Assembly: GCF_025370785.1 (NCBI RefSeq)
Contig: NZ_JAMXFA010000013.1
Span: forward strand, 62,001-126,000
Source: Laspinema olomoucense D3b
GTDB lineage: Bacteria; Cyanobacteriota; Cyanobacteriia; Cyanobacteriales; Laspinemataceae
Length of the DNA stretch: 64,000 bases
Reading direction: 5' to 3'
Position 1 is the stretch's first letter; every line of letters begins with the position of its first letter. The position numbers and the translations under genes were made by a program. The notes beneath the pieces were generated by a model. The model saw only the letters and a list, made by a program, of their open reading frames with translations, made no database searches and had not been told where the DNA came from. Of the stretch, positions 30,058 through 38,994 are shown piece by piece.

Positions 30058-30480
30058 TTAGTCTCTGTAAACCGAGTCTTCTTGCAGGAGAGTATTACCG
30101 CGATAAATACTCAAACTCAGGCCGTTGACGATATAAGTATATTCGCCATTAACGGCAACATATCCCGTCCCTTCTTCGACTTCCACGGGAAGGGTGATGG
30201 AACTCCCGCTGCCTTTTTCGACGCCGTAGTAATAGAGGCCGTCTGCTTCACAAATATACACCCAAAAATTATCAGTTTCATAGAAATTGACCAAGGGAGT
30301 ACCTCCTGCGCCATCGGGACAATAGCGTCCTTGAGCAATTTCCACAGGCATCTGCTGAGGCAATTCAGCGGTTGCTGGGAGGGGAGTTGGGTTGATTCGG
30401 GCAGTGGCGGTGGGGGTGTAACAGAACAATGCACCGGCGATCGCCAGTGAAAGTTTCCAGGCGGTTTGATGAATCTTCAT
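30058..30480 (-). CDS. Secreted protein of unknown function
   Basis: 140 residues. MKIHQTAWKLSLAIAGALFC is a signal-peptide-like start with possible cleavage after TATA. The mature part has two Cys (CPDG and YICEADG) that could form a disulphide, and many Tyr/Gly/Val, suggesting a beta-rich periplasmic or exported protein. Not recognised as a known family. Monocistronic by context. Confidence 0.65.
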   Translation of the reverse strand: MKIHQTAWKLSLAIAGALFCYTPTATARINPTPLPATAELPQQMPVEIAQGRYCPDGAGGTPLVNFYETDNFWVYICEADGLYYYGVEKGSGSSITLPVEVEEGTGYVAVNGEYTYIVNGLSLSIYRGNTLLQEDSVYRD

Positions 30481-30590
30481 AAATTTTAAAAAAGATGACG
30501 CTTGGATTTAGTTAACTTCGGACTCCTTGGTTCTAACCGCTTTTTTTTTTAATCAGCGGATTATTTAACAAAAATTAAGGTTTGACCGGG

Positions 30591-32249
30591 CTAACTCCTA
30601 GGGGCCATTAGGATTGGGGAAGGGGGAAAATAACTCGTTGCCTCAGCGAGATGTTTCTGTAAAGTAGTGACAGGTAAGGGTCCTAAAATATGAGTCCAGG
30701 GTAAAGTTTGGGTGGATTCCCAATTCTCGTGAACGTAAAAGTCTAAATCTGGCAATGTTCCCCGTAGTTCTTTGAAGGCGCGACGGTAGCTGCCGAGGGT
30801 TTCGCCATAATGTCGGACTAATTCTAATAGAGAAGATAAGCGGCGATCGCCTCGGGAAATTAAGGCTTGAATCACGGACCAATTATAACTTTCTGGCCGA
30901 AACTCTATACCCGATTTTCCTAAATCTTTCTGTAACTTTTTTAACCGTTTTTCCGCTTGCGGATTCACCCCAAACCACTGAAACGGGGTATGCGCTTTCG
31001 GGACAAAGGTGCTACAGCCAAAGGTTAGGCGTAAACCGGGGGCGGCTTTTTTCAAAAATTGCAACAGTTGCACCGTTGCCTCCAAATCCTCCAGTTCTTC
31101 CCCGGGAACTCCAGACATTCCGTACAGTTTTAATCCGGTTAATCCCCCCGCTTTGGCATTCACTGCCGCTTGGGTAATTTCCTGATTTTCCAGTTTCTTA
31201 TTCACAATTTTTCGCACCCGTTCCGAACCGCTTTCGATGGCAATAGTCAAGGATTTTGTCCCTCGATTTGCCAGGGTTTGGGCTAATTCGGGGGTGACCG
31301 TATTGGTGCGGACTGAGGCAATACTCAGACGCACATCCTCAAATTGCGGTTGATTTAGGTAATCTAATAATTGATTAAATTCGGGATGCTGAGTGACAGA
31401 AGCACCTAACAATCCAAGCCGCCGCGTCACCTGTAAACCGCGTTCGATCGCCGGAATTAAGGAGGTTTCTAAACTGGCTGTTCTAAAGGGTAAAGTCAGA
31501 TAACTCGCTAAACAAAACCGACACATTTCTGGGCAACTTCTGACCACTTCTACCATAAAAATATCAGGCCAAGCGGCTTTTTCGGTAACTACGGATGAGG
31601 TGGATAAAACATTGCCGCGATAGGTTTGTTTGGCGACGGTTTCGGGAATTTCTGAATCAATGGGGTGAATTGAGGCGATCGCCCCTTCGGGACTGTGATA
31701 GGTGACTTCATACAAACTCGGGACATACACCCCGGGAATTTGCGCCAGATGCCGCAATTGCTGTAGTCGACCTGCCTTGCGGACTTGCTGATACCCCTCC
31801 ACAAACTCACCCAGCAGATTTTCCCCATCCCCGAGTAAAATCACATCAAAAAAGTCTGCAAAGGGTTCAGGATTCGCCGTCAAAACCGGACCCCCGCCAA
31901 AAATTAACGGGTGTGATTCTTGGCGACTGGATGCCCGAATCGGAATCTCCAAAGACTCTAATAATCCCAAAATATTCACATAATCCAATTCCCAAGATAC
32001 GGAAAATCCCAACAATTCGGGCTCTGAGGGTAAGGGTTCATGTAGATCCGTAAACAACCGGGAAACTTGCAAATCTCCGCGTGTTGCCAGGGTCGCCCAA
32101 ACGATTTGATACCCTAAGCTGGTAATCCCAACATTGTACTCATTAGGAAAGGCATAAATAACGGGAATCGCATCAGCATTCGCAGTCGCCGGGGTAAATA
32201 GCAGATGTTCAGAATCAAAAATAGAAGGAGTCACAAGCAAGGGGTTCAA
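30591..32249 (-). CDS. B12-binding-type radical SAM protein
   Basis: 552 residues. The N-terminal part (30-150) is like a cobalamin-binding fold (VIYAFPNEYNVGITSLGYQI, then LIFGGGPVLTANPEP and VILLGDGE). The radical SAM cluster motif is CPEMCRFC (C239, C243, C246), a CX3CX2C form. Substrate unknown; related proteins are often annotated TIGR03960-like. The only upstream start for this frame is TTG at 32249; a GTG five codons later is an alternative, since no clear ribosome site separates them. Confidence 0.85.
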   Translation of the reverse strand: MNPLLVTPSIFDSEHLLFTPATANADAIPVIYAFPNEYNVGITSLGYQIVWATLATRGDLQVSRLFTDLHEPLPSEPELLGFSVSWELDYVNILGLLESLEIPIRASSRQESHPLIFGGGPVLTANPEPFADFFDVILLGDGENLLGEFVEGYQQVRKAGRLQQLRHLAQIPGVYVPSLYEVTYHSPEGAIASIHPIDSEIPETVAKQTYRGNVLSTSSVVTEKAAWPDIFMVEVVRSCPEMCRFCLASYLTLPFRTASLETSLIPAIERGLQVTRRLGLLGASVTQHPEFNQLLDYLNQPQFEDVRLSIASVRTNTVTPELAQTLANRGTKSLTIAIESGSERVRKIVNKKLENQEITQAAVNAKAGGLTGLKLYGMSGVPGEELEDLEATVQLLQFLKKAAPGLRLTFGCSTFVPKAHTPFQWFGVNPQAEKRLKKLQKDLGKSGIEFRPESYNWSVIQALISRGDRRLSSLLELVRHYGETLGSYRRAFKELRGTLPDLDFYVHENWESTQTLPWTHILGPLPVTTLQKHLAEATSYFPPSPILMAPRS

Positions 32250-32308
32250 TGAGGATAATTTGAAAGCCCACGAGGGGTTTAAACCCCCGTCGGTTGATTA
32301 AGAGTCAG

Positions 32309-32569
32309 CTATTTATATTTTAGTTTAAGACCTAAAATAATGGAGGCCAGAATAAAGGTAATAGAATTTGCCAAAATTATCGCCATATCTTGCTTAAATA
32401 GCCCATAAATCAGCCAAAGTAAAATTCCGCTACAGAACATTAAAAAAGTCTTTAATGAGACATCTTTGGTCGATTTAGATTTCCAGGTATGGAGCACTTG
32501 AGGGACAAAAGCCAACGTTGTTAACGTTCCGGCGAGCAATCCTATAATTGTAATTATCTGTTCCTTCAT
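32309..32569 (-). CDS. SemiSWEET-type transporter (PQ-loop)
   Basis: 86 residues with three membrane helices, one triple-helix bundle as in bacterial SemiSWEETs, which dimerise to move small sugars. The PQ motif is in FVPQVLHTWKSKSTKDVSLK. The substrate cannot be read. It starts 26 bases after the ABC-transporter ATPase gene ends, so it may be at the tail of that operon. Confidence 0.85.
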   Translation of the reverse strand: MKEQIITIIGLLAGTLTTLAFVPQVLHTWKSKSTKDVSLKTFLMFCSGILLWLIYGLFKQDMAIILANSITFILASIILGLKLKYK

Positions 32570-32595
32570 AAATCCTGTATTCGGCCAACAACTGC

Positions 32596-33339
32596 CTATA
32601 AAATTTGGGACAAAAATTGACGGGTTCGTTCTTCTTGGGGATTTTGAAAAAAGTCCGTGGGGGTGGCGACTTCGATGACTGTTCCAGCATCCATAAACAC
32701 TACGCGATCGGCCACTTCTCGGGCAAATCCGACTTCATGGGTTACCACCACCATTGTCATCCCAGAGGTGGCCAAATTCCGCATGACTTCTAGGACTTCC
32801 CGGACCATTTCCGGGTCTAAAGCGGAGGTAGGTTCATCAAAAAGCATGATTTTGGGTTGCATTGCCAAAGCGCGGGCGATCGCCACTCGTTGCTGCTGTC
32901 CTCCGGATAACTGCCCAGGATATTTCCGTGCTTGTTCCAGGATTCCCACCCGTTCCAATAGCTGCATCCCCACTTCCTCTGCCTTAACCTTAGACCATCG
33001 GCGCACCCATTTGGGGGCTAAGGTCACATTTTGCAAGACACTCAGGTGAGGGAATAGATTAAACTGTTGAAAAACCATCCCCACTTCCCGGCGAATACTA
33101 TCAATATTCTTCAAGTCATTGGAGAGTTCAATGCCATCAATTTCAATCCGTCCTTTTTGATAGTCTTCTAGGGCATTAAAGGTCCGAATAAAAGTCGATT
33201 TGCCGGAACCCGATGGACCCATAATGACCACAACTTCTCCCGGGTCAACGGTCAGACTCACCCCGCGCAGGGCGTGATAATGTCCATACCATTTCTGGAC
33301 ATTTTCCGCAATAATAATGGGTCGTTTATCTGGGGTCAT
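32596..33339 (-). CDS. Polar amino-acid ABC transporter ATPase
   Basis: 247 residues. Walker [10 protein letters not shown] (41-49), signature LSGGQQQR, Walker [15 protein letters not shown]-loop VTHE. GlnQ/AapP/BgtA type. It energises uptake through the two permeases encoded upstream. In Anabaena the equivalent N-II system (NatF, NatG, NatH with BgtA) imports acidic and neutral polar amino acids; the same role is likely. A GAF gene separates it from the permeases. Confidence 0.92.
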   Translation of the reverse strand: MTPDKRPIIIAENVQKWYGHYHALRGVSLTVDPGEVVVIMGPSGSGKSTFIRTFNALEDYQKGRIEIDGIELSNDLKNIDSIRREVGMVFQQFNLFPHLSVLQNVTLAPKWVRRWSKVKAEEVGMQLLERVGILEQARKYPGQLSGGQQQRVAIARALAMQPKIMLFDEPTSALDPEMVREVLEVMRNLATSGMTMVVVTHEVGFAREVADRVVFMDAGTVIEVATPTDFFQNPQEERTRQFLSQIL

Positions 33340-33360
33340 TGTTCATTTATTCCCGGCATT

Positions 33361-33855
33361 TTAACTATCTCGAATTGTGGCAGCAGTTCCTAAAGTTGCT
33401 GCGGCATTTTTCATGCGTTTGATATCATCTAAAGACCACAATCTCGTATCCTCGCAGTGATGAGCTACGAGCAATCCCCACAATCCGAGGGGGGAAAGAA
33501 TGGGAACCACTAAATTTGCTTGAACTTGGAGGGTTCGCAGAAACTCCCGATGACACTCGTTAATAGGTTCAATTTCAATATTAGAAATTGCCCGGACTCG
33601 TCCTTGCAAATATAAAGCGGCATATTCCTCTCCAAAACATTGGTCCGGTCCACTTTGTCCAATGATAGAAAATTGAGGACCGCTTACTGACTCAAAGGTA
33701 ACTTGTCCTTTCCAAGGGGAATAAAAATAATATAATAAAATTCGATTAACATGAAGTACCTCTCTTAATTCCGAGGTTGTTTGTTGAATTAATAAATCCT
33801 GGTTTAGGGTTTTAGCTAAACGGTCAGCAACCTTTCGCAAGCTTGAATCAGTCAT
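33361..33855 (-). CDS. Single GAF-domain protein, cyanobacteriochrome-like
   Basis: 164 residues, essentially one GAF domain. Matches the phytochrome/cyanobacteriochrome GAF style: CFGEEYAALYLQGRVRAI, then C101-H102 in ECHREFLRTLQVQANLVVPI, then LWGLLVAHHC. The Cys-His pair sits where bilin-binding cyanobacteriochromes attach phycocyanobilin. No output domain. It lies within the amino-acid ABC transporter cluster, 21 bases from the ATPase gene and 106 from the permease. Bilin binding is inference: similar GAFs without chromophore also keep this motif. Confidence 0.82.
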   Translation of the reverse strand: MTDSSLRKVADRLAKTLNQDLLIQQTTSELREVLHVNRILLYYFYSPWKGQVTFESVSGPQFSIIGQSGPDQCFGEEYAALYLQGRVRAISNIEIEPINECHREFLRTLQVQANLVVPILSPLGLWGLLVAHHCEDTRLWSLDDIKRMKNAAATLGTAATIRDS

Positions 33856-33961
33856 AAATTAAAATTTGGGTGTTTAAATGAATGAAAGAAAGGGTTTATC
33901 TAAAAATTTGCCTATTTTTTTATCATAGGGAAAATTAGCGGGTTTGAGGAGGCGATCGCCT

Positions 33962-35005
33962 TTAAGATTTCCCCCGGGCTAATTTTTGCTCTAACCGGCG
34001 ACTGGCGAGGGACATTCCATAACAGAAAATCCAGTAAATTAAGCCAACAAAAATGTAAACCTCAGCATAGTCCCCGATAAATTCAGGTTGAGCCAGAATC
34101 GATCGCGCCATCCCTGTTAATTCTACTAAACCCACCAGCGCCAGTAAAGAGGTGTCTTTAAATAATCCAATAAACTGCCCCACAATGGCGGGAATCACAG
34201 CGCGTAATGCTTGGGGTAATACAATTAGTAAGATAACCCAAGGGGTTGCCAATCCCAATGCTTTCGCTGCTTCAATTTGTCCGCGAGGGACCGATTGTAA
34301 ACCTCCTCGGACATTTTCTGCCATGTAAGCGGCACTAAACAGACTCAACCCGGCGATCGCCCGCATGACGCGATCGAGACGCATCTCCACGGGCAAAAAC
34401 AACGGTAACATCACCTGTGCCATAAACAAAATCCCAATTAATGGTAATCCCCGGACAATTTCAATATAGAGAATGCACAACCAGCGCAACATCGGGAGAG
34501 AACTTTGCCGTCCTAATGCTAACAAAACTCCGGCGGGAAATGACAAGACAATGCTAACAATTGCTGTCACCAGGGTGAGTAATAATCCATTCCATAACTG
34601 AGTCTGAACCTGTCGCAGTCCAAATCCCCCGCCAATGAACCAGAGAATCACGGGAAATGCTAAAATCCAGGCTACAGGAATCCATTGAACCCACCGGGAA
34701 CGCCAGCGAATCGCCCAGAAAGAAAAGGCAGCAGCGCCCGCGATTACCCCGGTTGCTATGCCGACGCGCCAATAGAGTTGGGGGGGATATCTTCCGATTA
34801 AAAATAACCGCCAGTTTACTTTAATTACTTGCCAATCTGCCTGGGCGACTGCCCAATGCAACAATCCACCCCCTAGCTGATAAATCAAGCCCAGACAAAT
34901 CACCGTCAAAATGCTATTGTACCAAGTATTAAACAGGTTTTTTCGGACCCATCCCCCGGGAGAAAGTTTGGGCGTAACAGGTGGTAGTTCGGCTTTACTA
35001 TCCAT
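33962..35005 (-). CDS. Polar amino-acid ABC transporter permease 2 (AapM/NatH type)
   Basis: 347 residues, about eight hydrophobic segments. The conserved permease loop EAAKALGLATPWVILLIVLP (EAA motif) contacts the ATPase. The long N-terminal segment before the His/Glu/Gln permease core is typical of AapM rather than GlnP. A MITE-like element lies between this gene and the other permease. Confidence 0.9.
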   Translation of the reverse strand: MDSKAELPPVTPKLSPGGWVRKNLFNTWYNSILTVICLGLIYQLGGGLLHWAVAQADWQVIKVNWRLFLIGRYPPQLYWRVGIATGVIAGAAAFSFWAIRWRSRWVQWIPVAWILAFPVILWFIGGGFGLRQVQTQLWNGLLLTLVTAIVSIVLSFPAGVLLALGRQSSLPMLRWLCILYIEIVRGLPLIGILFMAQVMLPLFLPVEMRLDRVMRAIAGLSLFSAAYMAENVRGGLQSVPRGQIEAAKALGLATPWVILLIVLPQALRAVIPAIVGQFIGLFKDTSLLALVGLVELTGMARSILAQPEFIGDYAEVYIFVGLIYWIFCYGMSLASRRLEQKLARGKS

Positions 35006-35039
35006 ACATTCGTCACCCTTGATAACAGATTTAAGCAGT

Positions 35040-35199
35040 TATAGCAATTTTCATATTCATGAAGTACATCTATATCGATCCCCCCTAGCCCCCCTTAAAA
35101 ATGGGGGAACCTAGAAGTCACCTTTTTTCTGGAAGTCCCCCTTTTTAAGGGGGATTTAGGGGGATCCTTAATGTATTTCATTGCCAAGAGAAAGTATCA
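35040..35199. mobile_element. MITE-like element, copy 1
   Basis: About 160 bases without a gene. The left end is TATAGCAATTTTC-ATATTC then TGAAGTACAT (35060-35069); the right end has ATGTATTTCA (35171-35180), its inverted repeat with one mismatch. The inside is a hairpin-prone run of CCCCCTT/AAGGGGG blocks. The same element lies at 37207-37401 in opposite orientation. No transposase in the window. Confidence 0.7.
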
Positions 35200-35218
35200 T
35201 TATTAATTAAGGCTAATT

Positions 35219-36181
35219 CTACCGTTCTTTCAATTGTACTTTTTTGTTATAAAAATTAAGAACCAGGGAAATTACTAAACTAATCGTTAAATAGGTTACC
35301 ATCAGCAAAATCATCACTTCCACTGCCCGTCCCGTTTGATTAAAGGTGGTGGAGGCGACAAAATAAATATCTGGATAGCCGATCGCGATCGCTAAACTGG
35401 TATTTTTCGCTAAATTCAGATATTGACTCGTCAGGGAGGGAATCATCGTTCGCAACGCTTGGGGAAAAATCACCAAGCGCAACATTAAACTCGGGTTCAA
35501 ACCCAGGGATTTTGCCGCTTCCCACTGTCCTTTGGGTACTGATTGAATCCCAGCGCGCACAATTTCTGCAATAAATGCTGCCGTATAAAGACTCAATCCT
35601 AGCACCAAGGCAGATAATTCTGGAGACAGTTGTAATCCGCCCACAATTTGCCCATTCTCCAGCACTTCGGGTAGCGTCCAAGGCAGGGGAAGGGCAACAA
35701 CTTGCTGACTTAAATAAATCCTTCCCGGTAATTTTATGGCATCTTGGAGTCCAGGCAAACTTAAGAAAACGGCAGAATACCAGAAAAATAATTGCAGCAA
35801 TAAAGGCGTATTGCGGAGAATTTCTACATACAGTAATGAAAGTTTTCTTAACAGCCAATTATCCCACAATCGCCCGACTCCAACGGTAACCCCCACTACC
35901 GTTGCTAGGATAATTCCCACCGCCATCACGCGTAAGGAGTTGAGTAATCCTACTAATAGAGCTCTCGCGTAGGTAGAACTTCTATCGTAGGGGATCAGGG
36001 TTTCACCAATATCAAAAGCTGCTTGAGATTCTAAAAAGTTAAATCCCAGAGTCATGCCTTGTTGCTGTAAATTTCGCTGCAAGTTTTGCCAAAGGGTTAA
36101 ACCCAATATCGCAATCAAGACAACAGCGACAGCTTGGATGGCAATAAACCAAAATCGGCGATCGCGCCACAATCTTTTCAT
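35219..36181 (-). CDS. Polar amino-acid ABC transporter permease 1 (AapQ/NatG type)
   Basis: 320 residues with an N-terminal membrane anchor and a long periplasmic stretch before the permease core, as in AapQ. EAA loop: EAAKSLGLNPSLMLRLVIFP. The start MKRLWRDRRFWFIAIQ is family-like. It pairs with the second permease. Lies between MITE-like element copy 1 and the glutathione-transferase-like gene, 30 bases from the latter. Confidence 0.9.
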   Translation of the reverse strand: MKRLWRDRRFWFIAIQAVAVVLIAILGLTLWQNLQRNLQQQGMTLGFNFLESQAAFDIGETLIPYDRSSTYARALLVGLLNSLRVMAVGIILATVVGVTVGVGRLWDNWLLRKLSLLYVEILRNTPLLLQLFFWYSAVFLSLPGLQDAIKLPGRIYLSQQVVALPLPWTLPEVLENGQIVGGLQLSPELSALVLGLSLYTAAFIAEIVRAGIQSVPKGQWEAAKSLGLNPSLMLRLVIFPQALRTMIPSLTSQYLNLAKNTSLAIAIGYPDIYFVASTTFNQTGRAVEVMILLMVTYLTISLVISLVLNFYNKKVQLKER

Positions 36182-36211
36182 GTACGGTTTCCCTCAACTC
36201 CCGCCAAGACT

Positions 36212-37177
36212 TTAACCAAACCGACTGCGATCGTGCGGTTCATCCCAATTAATCATCGGTCCTTTCGGAACAATTCCCGTGGGATTAACTTTCGGATGAC
36301 TCCGATAATAATGCTGCTTAATATGGTCAAAATTGCAGGTAGGTTTTATCCCCGGATGTTGATACAACTCCTTGAGATAATTCCACAAATTAGGATAATC
36401 TACAATTCGCCGGATATTACATTTGAAATGCACATAATAAACCGGGTCAAACCGCACCAGGGTGGTAAACATACAAATATCAGCTTCTGTCAGGCGATCG
36501 CCACATAAATAGCGCTGTTTTCCCAGAACCTGTTCCCAGTGTTCCAAGGCATCAAATAAATCAGTAACCCCTTCCTCATACGCTGCCTGAGTTGTAGCAA
36601 ATCCTGCTCGATACACCCCATTATTAATGGGTTGATAAATCTCATCAATAGTTTTATCAATCAACCCTTGTAAATCCCCTGGATATAAATCAATAGAATT
36701 TTCGGCAATTCCCTCAAATTCCGTATCCAACATTCGGATAATTTCCCGAGATTCATTATTGACAATTTGACAGGTTTTTGTATCCCACAAAACCGGCACT
36801 GTCACGCGTCCACTGTAATTTGCATCTGCTTTAAGATACAGTTGCCATAAATAATCGCAGTGATTTGCCGTATCCGGAATCATCCCCGGATACTCGGCAA
36901 ATTCCCAACTATTTTTGTCAATCACCGGGGAAACTACTGAAAGACTAATCGCCGATTCTAAGCCTTTCAAGGACCGCATAATCAGCGTCCGATGGGCCCA
37001 AGGACAAGCTAAAGACACATACAGATGATAACGTCCCGCCACTGCCGGATATCCACTCGCTCCATCCGTAGTAATCCGATTCCGGAAGGTGGTAGAAGGG
37101 CGAATAAATCGACCGCCACTATCTTCTTGCTCCCGTTCAGTTACCCATTTCCCATCAATTAATAGACCCAATCCCAT
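36212..37177 (-). CDS. Glutathionyl-hydroquinone reductase-type glutathione transferase
   Basis: 321 residues. The active site ACPWAHRTLIMR holds the catalytic C58 of the Xi-class/GS-HQR family (EcM4/YqjG type), which reduces glutathionyl-hydroquinones. The C-terminal helical domain includes EDALEHWEQVLGKQRYLCG-like sequence (seen as DALEHWEQVLGKQRYLCG). It lies inside the amino-acid transporter cluster between the binding-protein gene and permease 1, an unusual neighbour for it. Confidence 0.9.
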   Translation of the reverse strand: MGLGLLIDGKWVTEREQEDSGGRFIRPSTTFRNRITTDGASGYPAVAGRYHLYVSLACPWAHRTLIMRSLKGLESAISLSVVSPVIDKNSWEFAEYPGMIPDTANHCDYLWQLYLKADANYSGRVTVPVLWDTKTCQIVNNESREIIRMLDTEFEGIAENSIDLYPGDLQGLIDKTIDEIYQPINNGVYRAGFATTQAAYEEGVTDLFDALEHWEQVLGKQRYLCGDRLTEADICMFTTLVRFDPVYYVHFKCNIRRIVDYPNLWNYLKELYQHPGIKPTCNFDHIKQHYYRSHPKVNPTGIVPKGPMINWDEPHDRSRFG

Positions 37178-37206
37178 CTTTTTTTTTCCTAATTGTTAAC
37201 AAATTT

Positions 37207-37401
37207 TATAGCCTTTCTCTGGTGGGTGAAGTACATTCACCGATCCCCCTAAATCCCCCTAAAAAAGGGGGACTTGGAAGGTCCCCCTGTTAAAGAAACG
37301 TTTATTCCTCTGGCTCCCCCCTTGTTAAGGGGGGCAGGGGGGATCTCTGGGGGCTAGGGGCGAGCCAATAGACATACTTCATGAATGGGAAAATTGCTAT
37401 A
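37207..37401. mobile_element. MITE-like element, copy 2 (inverted)
   Basis: 195 bases bounded by TATAGC (37207-37212) and GCTATA (37396-37401), with inner TGAAGTACAT (37227-37236) and ACATACTTCA (37372-37381). The right end, read in reverse, matches the left end of copy 1, so the two are inverted relative to each other. Inside are blocks of CCCCCT/AGGGGG that can fold into hairpins. Confidence 0.72.
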
Positions 37402-37420
37402 GCTCAATAATGGACTATTT

Positions 37421-38479
37421 TTAGCGAAAGGGAGGTGAATACATTAACCCGCCATCAGTCCATAATCGATTTAATCCCCGATCAAGATTGAGAGGTGTTT
37501 CCGGCCCTAAATTGCGATTGTAAATTTCTCCATAGTTTCCCACATGACGAATCACGCGCAGGGCAAAATCATTGGTCAATCCTAATTCTTGGCCTAAATT
37601 ACCTTGGGTTCCCAAAAACCGGGTAATTTCGGGATTGGTACTATTAACCATCTCTCCGACATTTTTTGAGGTAATCCCCAGTTCTTCGGCATAGATGGTG
37701 GTATAAATAATCCAATTTACCAAATCGGACCAGTTCGGGTCTCCGGGTCCCACTGCGGGGGCGAGGGGTTCTTTAGAAATAGTTTCTTCTAAAATTAAAT
37801 GTTGTTCAGGGTCAGGAAAGCGCGATCGCCGCGACACTAATTGAGAGCGATCGGACGTCACCGCTTGACACCGACCCTGAAGATAAGTCGCATAGGCGAC
37901 ATTAATATCATCAAACACCACAACTTGATACTTGATGCCGAGACTTGCCATGCGATCGGCGATATTTTGTTCGTTAGTCGTCCCGGTTTGGGTGCAAATT
38001 GCTTTATCCTTCAGTCCGGCGAGGTTGGTAATTCCGCTATTTTTCTGAACCATAATCCCCTGTCCGTCATAGAAGACGACGGGAGCAAATGCCATCCCCA
38101 CGGCCCCCGTATCCCGGCTGAGGGTCCAGGTGGTGTTACGACTGAGGATATCAACTTCCCCACTTTTAACTGCGGTAAAGCGTTCTTTGGCGTTGAGATT
38201 GCGGAATTCAACCGCATTGGGGTCGTCAAAAATAGCCGCTGCGATCGCCCGACAGATATCCACATCGAGTCCCGCATAGTTGCCGGTGGCATCGACAAAA
38301 CTAAATCCCGGTAACTCGCCACTCACTCCACAGACAATCTGACCCTGATTTTGGATTTGAGCCAACTTCTGCGAGCCCGTGGCAACATTGGCACTGGGTT
38401 GACCCGAGGTCCCCCCACAAGCAGTCGCGGCGATCGCCAAACATAGACTCACCAGTTTCAATAATTCCTTTTTACCCAT
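37421..38479 (-). CDS. Polar amino-acid ABC transporter binding protein (AapJ/NatF type)
   Basis: 352 residues. N-terminus MGKKELLKLVSLCLAIAATA then C21, a lipobox, so probably a lipid-anchored periplasmic protein. The type-3 solute-binding signature GVSGELPGFSFVDATGNYAG and GLDVDICRAIAAAIF are clear. It heads the transporter cluster and should be preceded by its promoter. The insertion of the reductase gene and repeat element between it and the permeases is unusual. Confidence 0.92.
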   Translation of the reverse strand: MGKKELLKLVSLCLAIAATACGGTSGQPSANVATGSQKLAQIQNQGQIVCGVSGELPGFSFVDATGNYAGLDVDICRAIAAAIFDDPNAVEFRNLNAKERFTAVKSGEVDILSRNTTWTLSRDTGAVGMAFAPVVFYDGQGIMVQKNSGITNLAGLKDKAICTQTGTTNEQNIADRMASLGIKYQVVVFDDINVAYATYLQGRCQAVTSDRSQLVSRRSRFPDPEQHLILEETISKEPLAPAVGPGDPNWSDLVNWIIYTTIYAEELGITSKNVGEMVNSTNPEITRFLGTQGNLGQELGLTNDFALRVIRHVGNYGEIYNRNLGPETPLNLDRGLNRLWTDGGLMYSPPFR

Positions 38480-38766
38480 CTCTAATAATTTCTTATATTG
38501 AATTGGCCGGTGGCAGCGCGATTATCCTGATAAAAGGCTGTGCTTTATCTTACACGACTCAGGAAAACCTGCGGGTTCGACCGCTGAAAATACCTACTGC
38601 TGTGGCGATCGCAGCAGGTATTTCATCAAAAGTTTCAACCGTTGAGTGAGTGCTTACATTGCGCTCGTCTGCGCCAACAAAGCGCCAGACAAACCGGACG
38701 GCGATCGTTCATCCATTGCGGGAAATAGAGATTAGGGCCAAGGGAACCCTGATACTCAGCAAGCGA

Positions 38767-38994
38767 TTATCCCATATCCGTGGCAATTCGTTCGCTGGCG
38801 ATATCGCGAATCAGAGAGAGTCGCGATCGCAGATAAGTATTCAACACATTCACTTGATCCGGATCCAGGGGTTGCTCTTGTCTGAACTGCTTGAGCAACC
38901 ACTGCACCAAGCTGGCATCATCTAGGCTTAACAAAACGTTAACCTGGGTTTTTTCTATCAAGGACCAAATTTGACGTAGCATTAAGGGATTCAT
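38767..38994 (-). CDS. Small conserved-looking protein, function unknown
   Basis: 75 residues from MNPLMLRQIWSLIEKTQ. A further-upstream ATG exists, but a perfect AGGAGG four bases before 38994 decides the start. Two amphipathic helices with SLDDASLVQWLLKQF; no Cys, no membrane segment. Not recognised. Confidence 0.7.
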   Translation of the reverse strand: MNPLMLRQIWSLIEKTQVNVLLSLDDASLVQWLLKQFRQEQPLDPDQVNVLNTYLRSRLSLIRDIASERIATDMG

